Below, in pieces: positions 51,884-59,773 of a stretch of 64,000 bases of DNA. A model generated the notes under the pieces. The model was not told the DNA's origin. It made no database searches and saw only the letters and a list, made by a program, of their open reading frames with translations. The stretch comes from CAZICM01 sp964537685 (GTDB taxonomy: Bacteria > Myxococcota_A > Polyangia > Polyangiales > Polyangiaceae). Made by a program: the position numbers and the translations under genes. Location of the stretch: positions 1 to 64,000 of the forward strand of contig CAZICM010000041.1 in the NCBI GenBank assembly GCA_964537685.1, in the 5' to 3' direction. The number at the start of each line of letters is the position of its first letter. Positions within the stretch are counted from its first letter, which is position 1.

Positions 51884-53209
51884 ATGAAATTTCGTGTTCA
51901 AATGCTCTGCTTGCTGCTCGTCGGTCTGTGCGGCTGTGATATCGGCTTTACATATGAAGTGAGTGTTGGGGCTGGGACTGGAGAAAAACTCCCCGATCCC
52001 GATACATGGGTCAGCGAGCCTCCGGCGCTCGATAATACGCAACAAGCCCGTCAGGCCGAAGTCGATGCCCATCTTGCCGAGCTGTATAAAGGCCGGCCCA
52101 TCCTTGCTACCAAACAGGGCTATTCAGGCGATATCGTCGACTGGATCGACTCCAGCGCGCTTCCCTTGCCTGAAGAGATACCCATCCCCCCATTTCCGCT
52201 CGAAGCGCTCGCGATGCAAGCCGGGATTGAGCTTCCCCTGAGCGAACTCGATCGATTCCCCGAACTTTTGGGACCTCCCGGCACGACGCCTCGCTTGCGC
52301 CCCGATTTTTTGGACTATGTGCTGGGCAATACGAGTGCGTCATCGCTCCGGGACTATTTGGATCATCATCAAGTGTTTGGGATGCCCGCGGATCAAGACC
52401 GGCTGTATGCGGGAATTGACTATGTAGGTCCCAATCAGGGTGTGGCTGCAATCATCAATCATTTTGGGGGCGAAGTTGAAGAAGACACCTTTAGTTTGGT
52501 GGAGATGGCGGTGGCCTGTCCTGCGGAAGGCCCTGTGGAAGAGCTGATTGGCATTGTGCTCTCCATCGACCGAAAGAATTTCAAGGGCGCACTGGACAAA
52601 GAACAAGCGTCAAGAGCCCGGATCCATGTGGAGTATGTGCATACGGAGAATGGCAAGCTCAAAGGTGTATGGGATTTGCGGGAAGAGGTATTTGAGCCTA
52701 ACCGCTTGGATTTTCAGGGTTGGCCATCGCAGATACCCATACCTGTGCGGACAGTGCTGGGCGGGGAGATAACGGTTTCAACAATCAACGGGGCTCAATA
52801 TGAACATACAATGGGGATTTTTCGAATTCCCAGCGGTTCGTGGTGGATCCTCTATCGCAATCAGATTCTGGGCCACTATCCTGCGAAGGTGTTTAAACTG
52901 CTGAGCAAAGGGGCGTGCAGGGCGCACTGGTACGAAGAAGTCTATGATGGTACACCGGCAAACTGGACGACGACGGATATGGGCAGCGGAGAGTTTGCGG
53001 AAGCTGGGCCGGGGCGGGCGGACTATATTCGAAGGATGATGTATTTGGATCCGTTTTGGGCGGCACATGAGGTGGATGAGTCGAACAGCACGGAGTCACG
53101 ACCTTATGAACCAAATTGTTATTCGCGTTCCGATATGAAAAGCGAGCCTTTGACAGGACGCCTCGTTTTTTGCGGTGGCCCGGGAAGCAACGCTTCGCTG
53201 TGCAAATAG
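51884..53209 (+). CDS. Neprosin-domain lipoprotein (putative glutamic peptidase)
   Basis: 441 residues. Lipobox GLCGCDI. The second half matches the plant neprosin domain: FSLVEMAVACP, GIFRIPSGSWWILYRNQILG, HYPAKVFKLLSKGACRAHWYEEVYD and TTDMGSGEFAEAGPGRADYI. Neprosin is a Pro-specific glutamic peptidase; the Glu in WYEEV lies where its WGGEV glutamate is, and the second Glu may be in LVEMAV. Six Cys could stabilise an exported fold. GAGAGGAGG precedes the ATG. A Cys-rich lipoprotein gene follows 22 bp later, an arrangement repeated at 56965-58593. Confidence 0.8.
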   Translation: MKFRVQMLCLLLVGLCGCDIGFTYEVSVGAGTGEKLPDPDTWVSEPPALDNTQQARQAEVDAHLAELYKGRPILATKQGYSGDIVDWIDSSALPLPEEIPIPPFPLEALAMQAGIELPLSELDRFPELLGPPGTTPRLRPDFLDYVLGNTSASSLRDYLDHHQVFGMPADQDRLYAGIDYVGPNQGVAAIINHFGGEVEEDTFSLVEMAVACPAEGPVEELIGIVLSIDRKNFKGALDKEQASRARIHVEYVHTENGKLKGVWDLREEVFEPNRLDFQGWPSQIPIPVRTVLGGEITVSTINGAQYEHTMGIFRIPSGSWWILYRNQILGHYPAKVFKLLSKGACRAHWYEEVYDGTPANWTTTDMGSGEFAEAGPGRADYIRRMMYLDPFWAAHEVDESNSTESRPYEPNCYSRSDMKSEPLTGRLVFCGGPGSNASLCK

Positions 53210-53231
53210 CCAAGCAAGAAGGGATCTTTCA

Positions 53232-53858
53232 ATGTCAACCCCCACTACAATTGTCGCATTCCTTTTGGCCTCCGGTCTCCTTTGCTGCTCGGCCAGCGAC
53301 GAAGCACCCTTTGGGGGACGAGTCGACTCGCCTGCCAACAAAGATCCCAAGACGCCCACCAGCTCCCCTTCGATTGACCCTTCTCTGGAAGGTGTACATC
53401 CCGGCCCTCCCTATCCAACCGCCCGGGAAGGCTGGTGGCCTGACCCTCCATTTCCAGTGCCAACCATCGATTGGAGCACATATCCGCCCCGGCCCTCCAC
53501 ATGGTGGGGGCTCAAACTTACTCCCCTTCAGAAAGTCATCTCCGATACGTGTCCCACCCAGCGATGGTCTCAGAATGTTCCCGACATCCCATGCACCAAG
53601 GACAGCGAATGCGGCGATGGATTCTGCGATCGAGGCCAGTGTGGGCCTATATGGACCTGCTCCATGCGGACGAGCCTGCCTTGCGAGAAACATGAGCATT
53701 GCCGAGCTCTGCTCTGTATCGAAGGCCGCTGCCAGTCCTGTGTGAATGACGAGGAATGCAACGCCAAATATGGCGGCAAAGGTTATATGTGCAACCTTCC
53801 GGATCGCAAACCCCATGACGTTAGCGCCTGTGGCCGCCCCGCTCCCCGTTTCCATTGA
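53232..53858 (+). CDS. Cys-rich lipoprotein, copy A
   Basis: 208 residues. Signal peptide ending LLCCSASDE (lipobox), a Pro-rich central part, then a C-terminal domain of about 90 residues with conserved Cys: DTCPTQRWSQNVPDIPC, ECGDGFCDRGQC, CEKHEHC, CIEGRCQSCVNDEEC. No enzyme motif. Start at 53232 chosen because the sequence from there is shared with copy B. It follows the neprosin gene by 22 bp; it could be a partner, chaperone or inhibitor of the peptidase (inference). Confidence 0.75.
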   Translation: MSTPTTIVAFLLASGLLCCSASDEAPFGGRVDSPANKDPKTPTSSPSIDPSLEGVHPGPPYPTAREGWWPDPPFPVPTIDWSTYPPRPSTWWGLKLTPLQKVISDTCPTQRWSQNVPDIPCTKDSECGDGFCDRGQCGPIWTCSMRTSLPCEKHEHCRALLCIEGRCQSCVNDEECNAKYGGKGYMCNLPDRKPHDVSACGRPAPRFH

Positions 53859-53909
53859 TGCCGTAGGTTGAATCCCTTGAGACCAGGCCCCGCACCCAGG
53901 GATCTTTCA

Positions 53910-54530
53910 ATGTCAACCCCCACTACAATCGTCGCATTCCTTTTGGCCTCCGGCCTCCTCTGCTGTTCGGCCAGCGACGAAGCACCCTTTGGGGGCCGGG
54001 TTGACTCTCCTGCCAACAAAGATCCCAAAACGCCTACCAGCGCCCCTTCGATTGATCCTTCCTTGGAGGGTGTTCACCCCGGCCCTCCCTATCCAGCCGC
54101 CCGGGAAAGCTCGTGGCCTACAGGACCATTTCCAAAGCCAAGCGGTGATCTAAGCGGATGGCCTCCCCGGCCCTCCACATGGTGGGGGCTCAAACTCACT
54201 CCCCTTCAGAAAGTCATCTCTGATACGTGTCCCACTCAGCCATGGTCCCAGAATGTTCCCGATATCCCTTGCACCAAGGACAGCGAATGCGGCGATGGCT
54301 TCTGCGATCGAGGCCAGTGTGGGCCTATCTGGACTTGCGGAATGCGGGCGAGCCTGCCTTGCGAGAAACATGAGCATTGCTGGAACATGCTCTGTATTGA
54401 AGGCCGCTGCCAATCCTGTATGTCTGATGAAGAATGCAATATGAAATATGGCCGTAAAGGTCATGTTTGTGATCCGCCCACCCAGCGCCGGCCTTTGACT
54501 TGTGGCCGCCCCGCTCCCCGTTTCCATTGA
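53910..54530 (+). CDS. Cys-rich lipoprotein, copy B
   Basis: 206 residues, a recent tandem duplicate of copy A: the DNA from 10 bp before the ATG (GGGATCTTTCA) through the signal peptide is almost identical, and the C-terminal Cys pattern (ECGDGFCDRGQC, CIEGRCQSCMSDEEC) is kept. Differences cluster in the Pro-rich middle and at the very C-terminus (PPTQRRPLTCGRPAPRFH against a longer version in A). The two ORFs are 51 bp apart. Downstream lie hairpin repeats and the scaffold gap. Confidence 0.75.
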   Translation: MSTPTTIVAFLLASGLLCCSASDEAPFGGRVDSPANKDPKTPTSAPSIDPSLEGVHPGPPYPAARESSWPTGPFPKPSGDLSGWPPRPSTWWGLKLTPLQKVISDTCPTQPWSQNVPDIPCTKDSECGDGFCDRGQCGPIWTCGMRASLPCEKHEHCWNMLCIEGRCQSCMSDEECNMKYGRKGHVCDPPTQRRPLTCGRPAPRFH

Positions 54531-54634
54531 TGCCCCGCCCCGAAATCCCGCCCTTTTAGGCCCCAACCCTCCCCATCGTAAGCCCCGTACCCACAGCCCC
54601 ATGCCCCTCCCCCATACCCCGCTGCCATCGTCCG

Positions 54635-54700
54635 CTCCCTTTTATGACCCGATGCTGTCGATGGTGATCCCTCCAAGCTCAATCGGGCACCCAGGGCCAT
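54635..54700. repeat. Hairpin repeat, copy 1
   Basis: Begins with TTTTATGACCCGATGCTG and ends ATCGGGCACCCAGGGCCATAAA. Inside, CCCGAT pairs with ATCGGG and TTTATG with CATAAA, so each unit can fold as an imperfect stem-loop. Copies at 54761 and 54923 are almost identical. Confidence 0.8.
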
Positions 54701-54760
54701 AAACCCGGACCTCCAACCGCGCCCTTTTATGGGGGCCGGTCCCAAGGCGCAAAGACCGTC

Positions 54761-54822
54761 GGCGCCGTTTTATGACCCGATGCTGTCGATGGTGATCCCT
54801 CCAAGCTCAATCGGGCACCCAG
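54761..54822. repeat. Hairpin repeat, copy 2 (cut by gap)
   Basis: Same unit as copy 1, preceded by GGCGCCG; it ends exactly at the first N. The repeat is the likely cause of the assembly break. Confidence 0.8.
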
Positions 54823-54922
54823 NNNNNNNNNNNNNNNNNNNNNNNNNNNNNNNNNNNNNNNNNNNNNNNNNNNNNNNNNNNNNNNNNNNNNNNNNNNNNN
54901 NNNNNNNNNNNNNNNNNNNNNN
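54823..54922. other. Assembly gap of 100 N
   Basis: Exactly 100 unknown bases, the conventional length for a scaffold gap of unknown size. Both sides are the same repeat, so the real number of repeat units and any genes inside are unknown. Confidence 0.98.
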
Positions 54923-54993
54923 GGCGCCGTTTTATGACCCGATGCTGTCGATGGTGATCCCTCCAAGCTCAATCGGGTACCCAGGCCCATAAA
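54923..54993. repeat. Hairpin repeat, copy 3
   Basis: Starts GGCGCCGTTTTATGACCC directly after the gap, as copy 2 does, and ends ATCGGGTACCCAGGCCCATAAA; it differs from copy 1 at a few bases. The same complementary ends are present. Confidence 0.8.
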
Positions 54994-55079
54994 CTCGGGA
55001 CCTCGGCAGGCACCCACCAAAAAGCCAGACCATCATAAAACACTTGCCTTCCTCAACCACCATCAACTACAAGGCCCTC

Positions 55080-55691
55080 ATGAAGACTCAAACTCTTATC
55101 CTTTTGGCCGTTCAAGCCTTTGCATTCGCATTTATAGGCTGTGGCGGCGATGTCACCGAAACCAAACCCGCCCCCGCCGACTGTTCGCTCGATCCGGCCG
55201 GCGCTCCCTTCACCTTTACCATCAACAATACCGGCACCCGGATGCTCCGCTTGGCCTATGGCTGCGGTTCCAATTTTCCCATATCGCTGGCCACCTCCCA
55301 TGGTACCCTGGGCATCGGCGAGGAAACCGCCGAGTTCTGCGGCGTGAATTGCGAGATCGTCTATAAGGGCAATTCCAATTTCGGATGCAGTGATTGCGGT
55401 CCCGGCTATGGAGATGATTTAAGTCCAGGTAAAACAGCCACCATCCAGTGGGATAGGCGCGTCTATCAAAGCCATACCGCGCCCACTTCCTGCGGTACCC
55501 AAGATCCTAATCAAAATCAATGCGCGCTCGGGCTTCTGGTGAAGGAAACCATGGTCACGGGAACGCTCAATGTCTGCACCGATACGTCCATGGGCACTTC
55601 CGGCGATGGATATTGCGGTACGGACTTTCTTGATCCTATTCCGATTACCATCGACTTAAGCCAAAGCAGCGCGGTTATCGATGTGAAATAA
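55080..55691 (+). CDS. Cys-rich lipoprotein of unknown function
   Basis: 203 residues. Signal peptide with lipobox AFIGCGGD. The mature part has about 14 Cys and strands such as FTFTINNTGTRMLRLAYGCG, NCEIVYKGNSNFGCSDCGPG, and TLNVCTDTSMGTSGDGYCG. It somewhat recalls a beta-sandwich with calcium-like DGYCG turns, but no family was recognised. It follows the repeat/gap region and ends 8 bp before the histidine kinase gene. Confidence 0.65.
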   Translation: MKTQTLILLAVQAFAFAFIGCGGDVTETKPAPADCSLDPAGAPFTFTINNTGTRMLRLAYGCGSNFPISLATSHGTLGIGEETAEFCGVNCEIVYKGNSNFGCSDCGPGYGDDLSPGKTATIQWDRRVYQSHTAPTSCGTQDPNQNQCALGLLVKETMVTGTLNVCTDTSMGTSGDGYCGTDFLDPIPITIDLSQSSAVIDVK

Positions 55692-55699
55692 GCTGATTT

Positions 55700-56908
55700 A
55701 TGATATTAGGCCCCGAGCAATCCCCAGATCCCCACGAAGCCGAAACGGCTCCGGCCTATTCCTATTCGGTGCTGGAGGCAACCTTTGAAGCCGCCGTCGA
55801 AGGGATTTTGGTCGTCGATCAACAGAACCGGGTCAGAAAATACAATCGGCGCTTTGTCGAGATCTGGGGTTTCTCGGATACGCTTTTGGAGCAGGGCGAT
55901 AATGCAAAGCTTGTGGAAGAAGCCGTATCCAAACTCGCGAATCCCGATGCGTTTCTGTCGCGCCTTCAGCAAATCCGGAAGGAGCCTCATCTAGGCTACC
56001 GCGATCGGCTGGAGCTGTTGGATGGGCGTATTCTGGAGAGGCATGCCCGGCCTCTGTACGATCAGGGGCAGCTTGCGGGGCGTATTTCTTTTTTTAGAGA
56101 CGTAACCGAGGACGCGAGCGCGCGCGAGTCGTTTCGAAGAGCCAAGGAAGCGGCGGATGCGGCAAACCGGGCGAAAAGCGTGTTTTTAGCCAATATGAGC
56201 CACGAGCTGAGGACGCCGCTCAATGCGATTATAGGATATTGCGAGCTAATCCTGGGCGAGCCGGATGAGCTTCCGCTGGCTATGGTGAAATCGAGTATTG
56301 ATAAGATTCTCAGTTCCGGCGGGCATTTGCTGGCGCTGATCAATGACGTGCTCGATTTATCGAAAATTGAAGCCAATCGTATGACGATATCGCCGGTTGG
56401 CTTTAGCCTGGAGGAGCTGGTGCGTCCTGTTGTGGATACGGTGATGCCTTTGGCGGCGGCGAACCGGAACCGTTTGGTGGTGGAGGTCGAGCCTTTGCCC
56501 GGCGGTATGTATACCGATGCGATCCGGCTCAAGCAGGTCTTGTTAAATTTACTTTCAAATGCCTGTAAATTTACCAAGGATGGGCAGGTGACCTTAAACG
56601 TCAAGCAGGCCCATGTGAAGGGGAATGCATGGGTATATTTTGAAGTACATGATACAGGGATAGGCATACATCCCGATCATATCAGGGAATTGTTTCAGCC
56701 ATTTGTGCAGGCCGATCCATCGGTGACGCGGCGCTATGGAGGAACGGGGCTTGGGCTATCATTAAGCCGGAGGCTATGTTTATTGATGAAGGGGGATATT
56801 GATGTGATTAGCGCGCCCGATCGGGGTTCGACCTTTGTGGCGAGGGTGCCGCAGGATATTCGGTCTCAGGGGCATGGGGCTGTGGATTTGGATGGCCCGT
56901 TGGGGTAG
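55700..56908 (+). CDS. PAS sensor histidine kinase
   Basis: 402 residues, no transmembrane helix. PAS domain about 22-140 (FEAAVEGILVVDQQNRVRKYNRRF), then the dimerisation/phosphoacceptor helix with His in MSHELRTPLNAI, and the ATPase domain: NLLSNACKFTKDGQ (N box), DTGIGIHPD (G1) and GGTGLGLSL (G2). It lacks a receiver domain and no response regulator lies beside it, so it is an orphan cytoplasmic kinase. The preceding lipoprotein gene ends 8 bp upstream. Confidence 0.92.
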   Translation: MILGPEQSPDPHEAETAPAYSYSVLEATFEAAVEGILVVDQQNRVRKYNRRFVEIWGFSDTLLEQGDNAKLVEEAVSKLANPDAFLSRLQQIRKEPHLGYRDRLELLDGRILERHARPLYDQGQLAGRISFFRDVTEDASARESFRRAKEAADAANRAKSVFLANMSHELRTPLNAIIGYCELILGEPDELPLAMVKSSIDKILSSGGHLLALINDVLDLSKIEANRMTISPVGFSLEELVRPVVDTVMPLAAANRNRLVVEVEPLPGGMYTDAIRLKQVLLNLLSNACKFTKDGQVTLNVKQAHVKGNAWVYFEVHDTGIGIHPDHIRELFQPFVQADPSVTRRYGGTGLGLSLSRRLCLLMKGDIDVISAPDRGSTFVARVPQDIRSQGHGAVDLDGPLG

Positions 56909-56964
56909 GCGAAAGCGGAAACGGCAGGCATGGCCTGAAGCGTGGAATTTATTCTTAATTCGCA

Positions 56965-57946
56965 TTGAGGCGGGAGCGGAGACCCTCGGGTACATTGCCG
57001 GGTATGCCTTATGCGATTCCGGCGCTGCCTTTTGGGGACGAGGCTTTTGTATTGCCCTTGGGTCTTGAGATTGGGCTGAGCGAGCTGGAACAGATTCCCG
57101 AGTTGCTCCAGCTTGTGGCAACGGCAACGCCTTTTCATCGTCCAAGTTTTTGGCCCTATATTTTGGGGGAGGCGCCGGATGCTATATCCATCGAGGATTA
57201 TTTGCGGCGCTATCAAGTGGGCGGGCAGCCATTTAGCACGGATCGGCTTTATGCTGGACTCGTATCGAAGGCGTCAAACCGGGGCGTATCGGGGTATATG
57301 AGCCAGTTTAGGCCGGAGGTCGTCGACAGAAGCTTTAGCCTGATAGAATTTACGGTGGCCTGTCCCGTGGAAGGCCCCGCGCAGGAGCAAATAGGCATTG
57401 TCATTTCCGTCGATAAAGAGAATGTGTTTGGAACCAATCGCCAAAAGCTTCAGGATGGCGAAGCCCGGATGCATATTGAATATGCCCGCTCGGTTGGTGG
57501 ACAAGTTGGCTATGTGTGGGATGGGATGGATGGAGCATTTGATGGCCATTTTTCAGGTGCCAACGGGCGACTGGTGGATTGCATACAACGGAGATCTGCT
57601 TGGATACTACCCGGCTAAGTTGTTTAGCATGCTTAACAAAAGTGCCTGCCGATCGGCTTGGTATGGGGAGGTTTATAACTACACGCCAGGCACAACGATC
57701 AAGACCGAGATGGGCAGCGGACAGTTTGGGGATGCCGGCCTTTTTAATGCCGCCCATGTGCGAAACCCAAAGTACTATGATCTCGGATGGCTTGGCGTGG
57801 AACCCAAGGACGAATTCTCCTTGATACCTAAAGAGCCGCTCTGTTATAACCGTACAACACTGACTCACCTGGGTCCGCCTTGGAATAGCAGCTTCTTTTT
57901 TCTCGGAGGTCCCGGCGGCAAACATCCGGGATGCAAATGGCTATGA
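56965..57946 (+). pseudogene. Decayed neprosin-domain gene
   Basis: A paralogue of 51884-53209 broken in two frames. Frame 1 (56965-57520) covers PLGLEIGLSELEQIPELL, FSLIEFTVACPVEGP and VGYVWD; frame 2 (about 57525-57946) resumes with MAIFQVPTGDWWIAYNGDLLG, SAWYGEVYNYTP and KTEMGSGQFGDAG. Compared with the intact copy about 40 residues are missing at the join, which lies in the repetitive GGGATGGGATGGATGG (57518-57533), and the N-terminal third with the signal peptide is also absent. Deletion between short repeats is the likely cause; a sequencing error alone would not remove 40 residues. Confidence 0.78.
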
Positions 57947-58593
57947 ATCTTCAAAGGATACGCAAAGCCTACTCAAAACCTATATGGATTGTGTTCGCGC
58001 CGTGGATAGCGCTTGCGTGCATGGCCTCCTGCTCTTCAAGCGATGAAGCGCCTGGTGGTGGACACATTGAGCACCCCGTGGAGCTGGGTCCCAAAGCGCT
58101 GCCGCCCTCTCTATCCGCCGCCGTGCCTTCGGGATCGGTTGGGCCAATATCCACAGCGCCGGGAAATGCTTCCTCTGGGGCTCCGGTGGAGGGGCCACCA
58201 TCGGAAACGAATCTATCGCCTGCCGACAAAACCATTGCGGAAGACTGTCCTAAGCACGCTTGGTCCAAGAACGTTCCAAAGCGAACTTGTGCCAAAGACG
58301 AAGAATGTGGTGACGGCTTTTGTGATCGAGGGCGTTGTGCCGCAATCTGGACGTGCCGCGCGTTCATCGGACAGCGGTGTGAGAGCGATCGTCAATGCGG
58401 GGGCTATCTGTGCATGGAAGGGCGCTGCCGGTCTTGTGTGTCCAACGAGGAGTGCAAGCGCGTGACTTGGGTGTACGATCCTAAATGCATTGAGGATTCT
58501 TATTTACCTGGTGGGCGGGAATGCCACGGTGTCGTTCCAGGCTTTGGTGGCAGTATTGAACCTTCGTCTCCGTCTCAGCCTCCTAAGAAATGA
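57943..58593 (+). CDS. Cys-rich lipoprotein, copy C
   Basis: 216 residues. Signal with lipobox CMASCSSS. It shares the C-terminal Cys pattern of copies A and B (EDCPKHAWSKNVPKRTC, ECGDGFCDRGRC, CMEGRCRSCVSNEEC) but is clearly older in divergence. The ATG at 57943 overlaps the stop of the decayed neprosin frame (ATGA), so the neprosin-plus-Cys-rich order seen at 51884-53858 is repeated. It still looks intact although its upstream partner is broken. Confidence 0.75.
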   Translation: MNLQRIRKAYSKPIWIVFAPWIALACMASCSSSDEAPGGGHIEHPVELGPKALPPSLSAAVPSGSVGPISTAPGNASSGAPVEGPPSETNLSPADKTIAEDCPKHAWSKNVPKRTCAKDEECGDGFCDRGRCAAIWTCRAFIGQRCESDRQCGGYLCMEGRCRSCVSNEECKRVTWVYDPKCIEDSYLPGGRECHGVVPGFGGSIEPSSPSQPPKK

Positions 58594-58657
58594 GGGTTCC
58601 ACAATCCCCACCCTCAAACCGGCTGCGGCCCGGCAGGCTCATCCGGAAATAGGCGTC

Positions 58658-59377
58658 TTAAAGCCCAATGGCCGACAGATCGGCTTCCTGAAGCTTCGCA
58701 ACGGCCGCCGTCTCCGAAGGATGCCCTGTAAAAGCTTGGGGCCTTGACGCAAAGGCCGCCGCCAGCGAAGGCCGCTCCCGAAGCGCATCTTCCATCGCAA
58801 ATAAACGGGGCATCTTGGGACGAAGCGCCGCTTCTCTCGAAGAACCGAGCACATAGCGCAGAACATACAAAGTCTCGGCCGCAAAAAAATCGGACATCAC
58901 AGGCCGCTTTGCATGCGCGTCGCCCCAAAAACCGCCTTCTGGAGCAATCGCCGAAAGCCGCGCCATCTTATCCACGATCCGCCCGATTAACATAGGCAGG
59001 CTCGCCTTCAAATCCACTCCGGGATAGATCAAATCCGACCAGACCAGTTCGCCCAGCCGGCAAATGCCTTCCATATAGCAATTGGAGATAATGCTTTCAT
59101 GAAAGGCAATTTGAATATCGGATAAGTCTTCGTAGTGCCCCAGCCGTTTGGCCAAGAAGGTCGCGATGGGGAGCGTCTCCGAAATAAAGCCTTCATCCCA
59201 GGATAGCGTGGGCAATCCCCCAAAAGGTCCGGCGATGGCCGTATTGGTCTTGTGTTCGGGCCATTTTTCCAAGGGAATTTGAAGGTCTTCGTGGGCAATG
59301 CCCGCATCCAAGAGGGCATGCCGAAGGGCTTGGACCCGGCCTAATACCGGAAAATAACGTAGTACAATCGTTGACAT
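58658..59377 (-). CDS. Glutathione S-transferase-like protein
   Basis: About 239 residues from the ATG at 59377. N-terminal thioredoxin-like part: IVLRYFPVLGRVQALRHALLDAG, FGGLPTLSWD (cis-Pro) and ISETLPIATFLAKRLG. The helical C-terminal part contains MSDFFAAETLYVLRYVLG. Resembles Sigma/Alpha-like GSTs (tyrosine near the first strand). An ATG at 59407 is an alternative start. Convergent with the Cys-rich lipoprotein gene. Confidence 0.82.
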   Translation of the reverse strand: MSTIVLRYFPVLGRVQALRHALLDAGIAHEDLQIPLEKWPEHKTNTAIAGPFGGLPTLSWDEGFISETLPIATFLAKRLGHYEDLSDIQIAFHESIISNCYMEGICRLGELVWSDLIYPGVDLKASLPMLIGRIVDKMARLSAIAPEGGFWGDAHAKRPVMSDFFAAETLYVLRYVLGSSREAALRPKMPRLFAMEDALRERPSLAAAFASRPQAFTGHPSETAAVAKLQEADLSAIGL

Positions 59378-59561
59378 GGCGCGGGTCTTTAGTGCCTGTG
59401 TGTTCATCCGTCAAGGTCTTTTTTGAAGCTTCCTTGGGCTCCGCTTCAAAATGGATCGCTCCAAATTGAATGAGCCGCGCTCAAATAGGGCTGTCTATGC
59501 TTGCATCTAGAGATTTTAGGGCCGTTGGGGCTTGGTATAAGCGTTGCACAAACCCCAAACC

Positions 59562-59771
59562 ATGAAGACGCCCCGACAATCCACAAGCCCCAAGAAAGCT
59601 ATCCAGAACAGCAAAAAAGCCAGGTCAAAAGCCGCCCGCTCTACCGCATTCGCTGCCTCCCAAGGGTGCGGCGCTGCCTCCGCAGCCGCGACGCGGGTGT
59701 CGTTCTATGGATGTATGTTTGAGATGTATGAGAACGACGACGCTCCGCCTTCTTCGCTGCTGGGATGTTAA
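59562..59771 (+). CDS. Small basic peptide ORF, candidate RiPP precursor
   Basis: 69 residues. The first 30 are basic (KTPRQSTSPKKAIQNSKKAR), then a small-residue section with Cys, then an aromatic and acidic tail: RVSFYGCMFEMYENDDAPP and SSLLGC. No signal peptide. The ORF ends 2 bp before the stop of the convergent radical SAM/SPASM gene. No ribosome binding site is obvious, so expression is uncertain. The split between basic leader and Cys/aromatic tail fits a modified-peptide precursor, but the opposite orientation to the enzyme is unusual. Confidence 0.4.
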   Translation: MKTPRQSTSPKKAIQNSKKARSKAARSTAFAASQGCGAASAAATRVSFYGCMFEMYENDDAPPSSLLGC

Positions 59772-59773
59772 AC

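Noticed and set aside
51326..51939. Pro-rich and Ala-rich frames overlapping the RRM gene
   Set aside because: They are frame shadows of the Gly-rich tail; only the RRM frame has recognisable motifs.
54635..54993. CRISPR or integron attC array
   Set aside because: Units are about 60-70 bp, only three are seen, spacers are not of equal length, and no cas genes, integrase or R-box core sites are present.
56965..57946. Two separate functional genes in overlapping frames
   Set aside because: Together they match one neprosin gene with an internal deletion, and neither has a signal peptide.
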